Positions 1 through 5,107 of a stretch of DNA of 8,606 nucleotides are shown here, piece after piece. This stretch comes from an uncultured Clostridia bacterium (GTDB lineage: Bacteria; Bacillota; Clostridia; UBA1381). A program made the position numbers and the translations under genes. The stretch's first letter is position 1. Each line of letters begins with the position of its first letter. Location: positions 1 to 8,606 of the forward strand of contig CALXUL010000180.1 in the NCBI GenBank assembly GCA_944391635.1, read 5' to 3'. The notes below the pieces were generated by a model, which was given only the letters and a program-made list of their open reading frames with translations, had not been told where the DNA came from and did not search any database.

Positions 1-1828
1 CCGTGAGGGTGAGGCGATTAGCTGGCACTTGGCGCACGCGCTTAGTATTGATCCTGAGTCGAAGTGCCGGGTTACTTTTAACGAGGTTACAAAGGCTGAT
101 GTTAAGGCTGCGGTAAAACAACCAAGAAGTATAGATATGAGTTTGGTAAACGCTCAGCAGGCAAGACGAGTGCTTGACAGAATAGTTGGATATAAACTAA
201 GTCCAATATTATGGGAAAAGGTCAAAAAGGGATTGTCTGCGGGCAGAGTGCAGTCAGTTGCAACCAGACTTATATGCGACAGGGAAGAAGAAATACAAAA
301 TTTTGTTCCTAAAGAATACTGGTCTGTTGAAGCAATGTTGTCTGAGCCTAAAAGTAAGAAAGAATTTTCGGTGAAATATTTTGGCATAGACGGAAAGGAA
401 ACACAAATTCCGGATCATGAAACAGCCGACAGAATAATAAATCAGTCAAAGGCTGCTGGATTTGTCGTATCAAAGATTAAGCGCGGTGAAATGTCCAAAA
501 ATCCTCCTGCGCCATTTACAACAAGTACAATGCAGCAGGATGCCTCAAGAAAAATCAACTTTTCACCATATAAGACAATGCAAACAGCCCAAATGCTTTA
601 TGAAGGCGTGAATCTTGGCACAAAATACGGCACGGTCGGACTCATAACATATATGAGAACAGACTCACTTCGTATTTCTGATGAAGCAAAAAGGGAAGTT
701 GCTGCATACATTACTGAAAAATTTGGTGCAGAAAACCTTAAAGTAAGAAATTACAAAACTAAAAGTAACGCACAGGATGCGCATGAGGCAATACGTCCGA
801 CAAGTGTTAATATAGATCCCGCACAGATAAAGGATAAGCTTACACCTGACCAGTATAAGTTGTATAAACTGATTTGGGAACGGTTTGTAGCAAGTCAGAT
901 GGCATCAGCAGTATATGATACTACATCTGTTTCAATTATGGCAGGCAAACACGAATACCGTGCATCAGATGCACAGATAAAATTTAAAGGTTATACTACG
1001 ATATATACTGAGGGCAGTGATTCTGTTGAAAAAAAGGTAAAGAAGTTGCCTAAACTTGAAGAAAATACGGTGCTTGTTTTAAAAGATATTGAAGGTAAAC
1101 AGCATTTTACCCAGCCGCCGGCGAGGTTTTCCGATGCAACGCTTGTACGGGAGCTTGAAGAAAACGGTATAGGAAGACCGAGCACCTATGCTCCTACTAT
1201 TACTACTATCATTTCAAGAGGCTATGTTGCAAGGAGTAAAAAACAGCTTATGCCAACAGAGCTTGGTATGATTACTACTGATATTTTGAAAAATAACTTT
1301 TCTGATATAGTTGATGTTGAGTTTACAGCCGGAATGGAAGAGCAGCTTGATGAAGTAGCAGATGGTGAGTTGAACTGGAATAATGTATTAAAAGATTTTT
1401 ATCCGAAATTTGAGCAGGATTTGGAGACTGCCAAAAAAGCTGTTGAAAAGATTAAAATAAAAGATGAGGAGTCCGATGTTATTTGTGACAAATGTGGACG
1501 ACGAATGGTTTATAAGATTGGGAAATTCGGTAAGTTTCTTGCCTGCCCAGGGTTTCCTGAATGTCGGAATACAATGACTATACGTGAAGGAACTGGGGCA
1601 TATTGCCCGAAATGCGGAGGTGAAATACTTGTAAAGAAATCAAGAAAAGGTAAGATATACTACGGCTGCGAGCATCTGCCAAAGTGCGACTTTATGGCAT
1701 GGGATGAACCTGTAAAGGATGAAAAATGCCCGCAGTGCGGTGGATTGCTTTTGAAGAGAACAGGTCAGAAAGCTAAAATATACTGTCAAAACGAGAACTG
1801 CAATTATGAAAGGACAATAAAAAAATGA
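1..1828 (+). CDS. topA: DNA topoisomerase I (type IA), 5'-truncated by the window edge
   Basis: Type IA topoisomerase that relaxes negatively supercoiled DNA by nicking one strand through a 5'-phosphotyrosine link. The first visible codons read REGEAISWHL, the tail of the Toprim motif DxDREGE, so roughly the first 110 residues lie outside the window; base 1 fits the last base of the Asp codon. The TTG at 29 is internal, not a start. About 608 residues remain. Visible family landmarks are FNEVTK, SAGRVQS, FTTSTMQQDA, the catalytic-Tyr motif TYMRTDS (Tyr codon 650-652), DAHEAIRPTS and ENGIGRPSTYA. The C-terminus has three four-cysteine zinc ribbons at 1484-1564, 1604-1687 and 1727-1801, all with intact CxxC pairs. 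The stop overlaps the trmFO start (ATGA, 1825-1828). The first ~115 bases use GAG, AAG and GCG codons much more than the rest of the gene. Identity is certain. Confidence 0.98.
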   Translation, partial: REGEAISWHLAHALSIDPESKCRVTFNEVTKADVKAAVKQPRSIDMSLVNAQQARRVLDRIVGYKLSPILWEKVKKGLSAGRVQSVATRLICDREEEIQNFVPKEYWSVEAMLSEPKSKKEFSVKYFGIDGKETQIPDHETADRIINQSKAAGFVVSKIKRGEMSKNPPAPFTTSTMQQDASRKINFSPYKTMQTAQMLYEGVNLGTKYGTVGLITYMRTDSLRISDEAKREVAAYITEKFGAENLKVRNYKTKSNAQDAHEAIRPTSVNIDPAQIKDKLTPDQYKLYKLIWERFVASQMASAVYDTTSVSIMAGKHEYRASDAQIKFKGYTTIYTEGSDSVEKKVKKLPKLEENTVLVLKDIEGKQHFTQPPARFSDATLVRELEENGIGRPSTYAPTITTIISRGYVARSKKQLMPTELGMITTDILKNNFSDIVDVEFTAGMEEQLDEVADGELNWNNVLKDFYPKFEQDLETAKKAVEKIKIKDEESDVICDKCGRRMVYKIGKFGKFLACPGFPECRNTMTIREGTGAYCPKCGGEILVKKSRKGKIYYGCEHLPKCDFMAWDEPVKDEKCPQCGGLLLKRTGQKAKIYCQNENCNYERTIKK

Positions 1829-3138
1829 AAGTGAGGGTTATAGGCGCTGGGCTTGCAGGGTGCGAGGCGGCTTATCAGCTTGCCAAATCCGGAATTGATG
1901 TAGTATTATGTGAAATGAAGCCTGTAAAGTTTTCTCCGGCGCACAGTAATCCCGGTTTTGCAGAACTTGTGTGTTCCAACTCTTTAAAAGCTGACAGAAT
2001 AGAAAATGCTTGCGGTCTATTAAAAGCAGAAATGCGTTTGTTTGACTCTATTACAATGCGCGCGGCAGAAAAATGCCGTGTTCCGGCTGGTGGTGCGCTT
2101 GCGGTAGATCGTGATATGTTCTCGGCTATTATTACAGAGGAAATTGAAAAAAATCCTCATATAAGTGTTGAGCGCGGAGAAGTAACAGATATTAATACGG
2201 ATGAGTATACAATTATAGCCGCCGGTCCGCTTGCTTCTGAAAATTTGTGTTCTTGTATTGAAAAACTTTGCTCTGAGCAAAGTCTATACTTTTATGATGC
2301 AGCAGCCCCAGTGGTTACAAAGGAAAGCATTGATTTTGAGAAGGTATTTTATGCTGCAAGATACCAGAGGGGAACACCAGATTATATTAACTGCCCGTTT
2401 GACGAAAAAGAGTATGACTCCTTTTATAATGAACTGATAAATGCTAAAACAGCCGAACTTAAAGCTTTTGAAGATAAAAAAGTTTTTGAAGGATGTATGC
2501 CGGTAGAGGTTATGGCATCAAGAGGCAGAAATACACTTCTATTTGGACCGCTCAAGCCTGTTGGGCTAATTAATCCGCGTACAGGCAAAGATGATGCGTT
2601 TGCAGTAGTACAGCTTCGTCAAGACGATATTAAAGGAAAATTATATAATCTTGTTGGTTTTCAAACAAACCTGAAATGGGGAGAACAGAAACGCGTATTT
2701 TCTATGATACCTGGACTTGAAAATGCTGAATTCGTAAGGTATGGAGTAATGCACCGAAACACATATATTGATGCTCCTAAAATTTTGGATCGGTTTTATA
2801 GAATGAAAAAATATGATAAAGTGTTTTTTGCAGGGCAAATAACAGGAGTTGAGGGCTATGTTGAATCAGCATCTTCTGGGCTTATGGCTGGATTTAATAT
2901 GGCAAGGATAATACAGGGTAAAAAGCCCCTTGAGCCTGATAATAGGACTGTTATTGGTTCACTGCCGCTTTATATAACGACGGCTGAAAAGCTTCAGCCA
3001 ATGAATGCAAATTTTGGTATTGTCGATAGTCTCGGAGAGAGAATAAGAAATAAGACAGAACGCTATGCGAAAATTGCCGAGCGTTCGCTTGAATATCTTA
3101 AATGGAAAATTGAAGAAATGGAAGGTGGAGAAATATGA
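1825..3138 (+). CDS. trmFO: Methylenetetrahydrofolate-tRNA (uracil-5-)-methyltransferase TrmFO
   Basis: FAD- and folate-dependent enzyme that makes 5-methyluridine at position 54 of the tRNA T-loop, using methylenetetrahydrofolate as carbon donor. It is 437 residues, normal full length. The N-terminus carries the FAD-binding Rossmann signature GAGLAG (residues 7-12) with the acidic end of strand 2 at CEMKP. The conserved AHSNPGFAELVCSNSLKAD segment holds Cys50, and FEGCMPVEVMASRGR holds Cys224; by position these match the two functional cysteines described in characterised TrmFO proteins. The C-terminal FAD segment reads FFAGQITGVEGYVESASSG. The start is the ATG inside ATGA, with AAAGGA at 1809-1814 ten bases upstream, inside topA. 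The topA-trmFO order is common in Bacillota. The stop overlaps the next start in the same way. Nothing looks damaged. Confidence 0.98.
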   Translation: MKVRVIGAGLAGCEAAYQLAKSGIDVVLCEMKPVKFSPAHSNPGFAELVCSNSLKADRIENACGLLKAEMRLFDSITMRAAEKCRVPAGGALAVDRDMFSAIITEEIEKNPHISVERGEVTDINTDEYTIIAAGPLASENLCSCIEKLCSEQSLYFYDAAAPVVTKESIDFEKVFYAARYQRGTPDYINCPFDEKEYDSFYNELINAKTAELKAFEDKKVFEGCMPVEVMASRGRNTLLFGPLKPVGLINPRTGKDDAFAVVQLRQDDIKGKLYNLVGFQTNLKWGEQKRVFSMIPGLENAEFVRYGVMHRNTYIDAPKILDRFYRMKKYDKVFFAGQITGVEGYVESASSGLMAGFNMARIIQGKKPLEPDNRTVIGSLPLYITTAEKLQPMNANFGIVDSLGERIRNKTERYAKIAERSLEYLKWKIEEMEGGEI

Positions 3139-3677
3139 AGAATAAATCCTTGGTATTTGTTATTCTTGCGGTTGTAGCCGCACTCGTAATTGTTGGTTTA
3201 TTGGTTGCAAAAAATGCATCTGCGCCAGCACCCGAAACAGGAGAAAATGCAGCTGTAACAGCAAAGCCGACTGAAACAAAAACTCCAGAGGAAGAGGACG
3301 GTCAAGACGAAAGCATAACATCATCTTCACCTGATGCGTCAGAGAACGCAGAAAATACAAACGTAGCATCAGATAGCCCGGAAGAAGAAAAGGAATATAC
3401 ACCAACTTTCATGTATTTTATATCAAATAATGATGAAGGTTTTGACGCAATAAATGTTATGATTGATAAACTTAAAGCTGAGTATGGAGAAAAAGTTAAT
3501 TTTGATATAAGAAATATAGATGATGACCCCGAACTTTTAAAAAACTTTCCGATTGTAGAAGGAAATACTCCAACACTTATAATGCTTAATACAAAAAATG
3601 AAATAAGTAATATATTATTTAAAACAAAAAATGAAGATGAATTGAAGAAAGCAATAGATGCTGCACTTGAAAAGTAA
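3135..3677 (+). CDS. Membrane-anchored thioredoxin-fold protein lacking all cysteines
   Basis: 180 residues, not a named family that I recognise. Residues 5-26 form one hydrophobic segment after a short basic N-terminus, suggesting a membrane anchor with the rest outside; there is no lipobox cysteine. Residues 30-90 are a Pro/Glu/Thr/Ser/Ala-rich acidic spacer. Residues 90-178 fit a thioredoxin fold: a strand FMYFIS, a helix to KLKAEYG, then NIDDDPELLKNFPI, then TPTLI with the expected cis-proline (Pro146), then a C-terminal helix. Where thioredoxin has its CxxC, this protein has DEGF (100-103), and the whole protein contains no cysteine, so redox chemistry of the usual type is excluded. A structural, binding or chaperone-like role is inference only. 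It is the last gene of the topA operon, with an ATGA overlap and the GGTGGAG Shine-Dalgarno inside the end of trmFO. A strong terminator follows directly. Confidence 0.85.
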   Translation: MKNKSLVFVILAVVAALVIVGLLVAKNASAPAPETGENAAVTAKPTETKTPEEEDGQDESITSSSPDASENAENTNVASDSPEEEKEYTPTFMYFISNNDEGFDAINVMIDKLKAEYGEKVNFDIRNIDDDPELLKNFPIVEGNTPTLIMLNTKNEISNILFKTKNEDELKKAIDAALEK

Positions 3678-3678
3678 G

Positions 3679-3718
3679 AAAAACACTGTGTCCTAATTAG
3701 TCGGGACACAGTGTTTTT
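3679..3718. terminator. Bidirectional intrinsic terminator between convergent operons
   Basis: A perfect 15-base-pair stem (left arm 3679-3693, right arm 3704-3718) encloses a 10-base loop. The arms begin with five A and end with five T, so the hairpin has a U-tract in either direction. It starts two bases after the stop of the thioredoxin-like gene. It also terminates the minus-strand operon, whose last stop codon (3699-3697) lies in the loop. The right arm therefore encodes the last residues of the alkyltransferase-like protein. Confidence 0.93.
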
Positions 3719-4026
3719 ATATCACATAAAAAATTATTTAAATCAACGGTTTGTTCATCAATAAATTTGACGCCCTCAGATTCAAGAAGTTCTCTCTGTC
3801 TGCCCATACCTCCAAAAGCAAATCCAGGCGCAACTTTTCCTAAATGATTTACAACGCGGTGGCAGGGTATAATTCCCGGTGCAGGATTGTTATGGAGTGC
3901 GTATCCGACCACACGTGCCCATCTTGGATTTCCTGATGCTGCCGCAACCATTTTGTAAGTTGCAACCTTGCCTTCTGGTATTCTGCAAACGGAAGCATAA
4001 ATCCTTTCAAAAACCGGTCCGCTCAT
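3697..4026 (-). CDS. O6-alkylguanine-DNA alkyltransferase-family (MGMT) protein, single domain
   Basis: 109 residues, covering only the C-terminal DNA-binding and active-site domain of methylated-DNA-protein-cysteine methyltransferases. Family members transfer an alkyl group from O6-alkylguanine to their own cysteine. The acceptor motif is intact, IPCHRVV with Cys55; the helix-turn-helix region TYKMVAAASGNPRWARVVG contains the expected arginine-finger region, and FAFGG follows. The N-terminal domain found in Ada/Ogt proteins is absent, as is typical of the short MGMT group in clostridia. Because the cysteine is present, it is not an alkyltransferase-like protein of the Trp type, although activity on O6-methylguanine is unproven. 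Start: ATG with a perfect AAGGAGG (4040-4034) seven bases upstream. It overlaps the asparaginase-like gene by ATGA, so the two are co-transcribed. The C-terminal codons form one arm of the shared terminator. Confidence 0.9.
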   Translation of the reverse strand: MSGPVFERIYASVCRIPEGKVATYKMVAAASGNPRWARVVGYALHNNPAPGIIPCHRVVNHLGKVAPGFAFGGMGRQRELLESEGVKFIDEQTVDLNNFLCDIKTLCPD

Positions 4027-4973
4027 ATAACAGCCTCCTTTATTATATCAGATCCTAATGATAATGACATTTTATCAGGCTCAAGAGCAAAAAGTTTCAT
4101 ATATGCTGCAGGTGCTGACATTATTGGCAGAGTTTTAAGTCCGAGTGTCGCAAAAGCGTTTTTACTTTCGTAATCTGCGCCATCATATGACCCATGCAGA
4201 AAAATGGGCGTTCCGTTTTTTTGCATTTTTTCACAAAAGTGTATTAGTGATGGGTTGTTAGAATCTATTGTACCCGAATGATAGGATAGAAGCAGCACAG
4301 CGTCTGCGGTAATATCAGGATATTTATAATTGATAAGCGGTTGAAAAACAGCAATATTTTTTGATTCGTTAAGTTTTGCTGGAGCTTCAATTTCATCTTT
4401 GGATTCTTTAAAATAACTGTTTTTAACAAATATTCCGTTTATAAATCTACCATATACAGAATCAAGTATACTTCGTACTCTTGCTTCATATGTAATTGGA
4501 GCAATAAGCCTTGATGCACGGTGAATATTGTCACCCCAAGCCACAAAAACACCCGTTCCGCCTTTTTGTTTTATGAATCTGACTGCATTTTCAAGGTTTT
4601 TTATTCCTAATGCCCTTTCGTCCTTAAGCGGAAAATCAGAGGAAACTATTATTACAGGAATACCTATACCTGATAGTGCGTAAGAAAGTGCTGCTCCGGA
4701 ATATGCAAGGGTATCGGTTCCGTGTGTAATTATAATTCCACTGGAATTTTCCGAAAGTTCATATACGGTTTCAATTATTCTGTTTATCATGCCGATTGTC
4801 ATGTTCTCACTAAGAGCATAAAAGGGCGACCTAAATATAAAATTATGTTTTCGTGAATGAGCATAAAAAAATGAATCCAATTCACTTACAAGCCCGTTTT
4901 TGGGTGAAATAACGCCATTAGAATCCTTTACACTGCTAATTGTACCGCCGGTAAATATCACACCTATATTCAT
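4023..4973 (-). CDS. Type I L-asparaginase-like protein, apparently without the catalytic lysine
   Basis: 316 residues from the ATG at 4973, normal length for a cytoplasmic type I asparaginase, which hydrolyses asparagine to aspartate and ammonia; no signal peptide. The first nucleophile motif FTGGTISS (Thr8) and the second motif THGTDTLAYSG (Thr86, Asp87) are intact. The third site, normally a lysine three residues after a conserved arginine, reads SRLIAPITYE here, with alanine (codon 4502-4500) where lysine is expected by my hand alignment. The protein may therefore be altered in activity or substrate. An in-frame TTG at 4982 would add three residues, but the ribosome site (AAGGAAG, 4991-4985) lies only two bases from it and 11 from the ATG, and MNIGVIFTGGT resembles family N-termini. 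First gene of a two-gene operon with the MGMT-family gene. GatD is unlikely because no extra N-terminal domain is present. Confidence 0.87.
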   Translation of the reverse strand: MNIGVIFTGGTISSVKDSNGVISPKNGLVSELDSFFYAHSRKHNFIFRSPFYALSENMTIGMINRIIETVYELSENSSGIIITHGTDTLAYSGAALSYALSGIGIPVIIVSSDFPLKDERALGIKNLENAVRFIKQKGGTGVFVAWGDNIHRASRLIAPITYEARVRSILDSVYGRFINGIFVKNSYFKESKDEIEAPAKLNESKNIAVFQPLINYKYPDITADAVLLLSYHSGTIDSNNPSLIHFCEKMQKNGTPIFLHGSYDGADYESKNAFATLGLKTLPIMSAPAAYMKLFALEPDKMSLSLGSDIIKEAVI

Positions 4974-4984
4974 TTTGGGCAATT

Positions 4985-4991
4985 CTTCCTT
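4985..4991 (-). promoter_or_regulatory. Ribosome binding site deciding the asparaginase-like start
   Basis: Minus-strand AAGGAAG. It leaves 2 bases to the in-frame TTG at 4982 and 11 bases to the ATG at 4973. The TTG is too close for efficient initiation, so the ATG is preferred; the 11-base spacing is slightly long, which keeps some doubt. Confidence 0.6.
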
Positions 4992-5009
4992 TCTTTTACT
5001 TATGAAGAT

Positions 5010-5038
5010 ATAATATCATGAAATGATTAAGTATTCAA
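5010..5038 (-). promoter_or_regulatory. Sigma-A-type promoter for the asparaginase-MGMT operon
   Basis: On the minus strand, -35 TTGAAT (5038-5033) and -10 TATTAT (5015-5010) are separated by 17 bases, the optimal spacing. Transcription would start near 5003, giving a leader of about 30 bases before the ATG at 4973. Confidence 0.75.
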
Positions 5039-5043
5039 TACTT
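5029..5043. promoter_or_regulatory. 15-base palindrome between divergent promoters, candidate operator
   Basis: AAGTATT-C-AATACTT is a perfect inverted repeat with 7-base arms (5029-5035 and 5037-5043). It covers the whole -35 of the minus-strand promoter and the first two bases of the plus-strand -35. A dimeric regulator bound here could affect both operons. AT-richness makes chance occurrence possible, and no regulator gene is in the window. Confidence 0.45.
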
Positions 5044-5070
5044 TACTATTCCCTGAAATTATGTTAAAAT
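5042..5070 (+). promoter_or_regulatory. Extended -10 promoter for the SLH/GLUG surface protein gene
   Basis: -35 TTTACT (5042-5047) and -10 TAAAAT (5065-5070) are separated by 17 bases, with a TGn extension (5062-5064) just before the -10. The start of transcription would be near 5077, giving a leader of about 31 bases to the GTG at 5108. The -35 boxes of this and the opposing promoter are only three bases apart. Confidence 0.75.
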
Positions 5071-5091
5071 GTATAAAATGATGCTTTTTAG

Positions 5092-5099
5092 AAAGGAGG
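5092..5099 (+). promoter_or_regulatory. Ribosome binding site deciding the GTG start at 5108
   Basis: AAAGGAGG, a near-perfect anti-16S match, lies eight bases before GTG 5108. It is inside the reading frame if the upstream ATG at 5069 is used, but that ATG overlaps the -10 box and would not be on the transcript. This fixes the start. Confidence 0.88.
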
Positions 5100-5107
5100 C
5101 TTGTGAC

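Noticed and set aside
29..31. TTG as the start of topA
   Set aside because: The frame continues upstream with REGEAISWH, the conserved Toprim tail, so this codon is an internal leucine.
2231..2437. Plus-strand 68-codon open frame inside trmFO
   Set aside because: Out of frame within a fully conserved trmFO; no independent ribosome site or recognisable product.
3302..3709. Minus-strand 135-codon open frame opposite the thioredoxin-like gene
   Set aside because: It is Ser/Phe-rich antisense of the acidic spacer, has no ribosome site or family resemblance, and runs across the terminator.
3697..4026. Alkyltransferase-like (ATL) protein without acceptor cysteine
   Set aside because: The motif reads IPCHRVV; the acceptor cysteine is present, whereas ATL proteins have another residue there, usually Trp.
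4974..5107. Riboswitch or small RNA in the divergent intergenic region
   Set aside because: The 134 bases are filled by two promoters, two ribosome sites and a palindrome; the leaders are about 30 bases, too short for a riboswitch.
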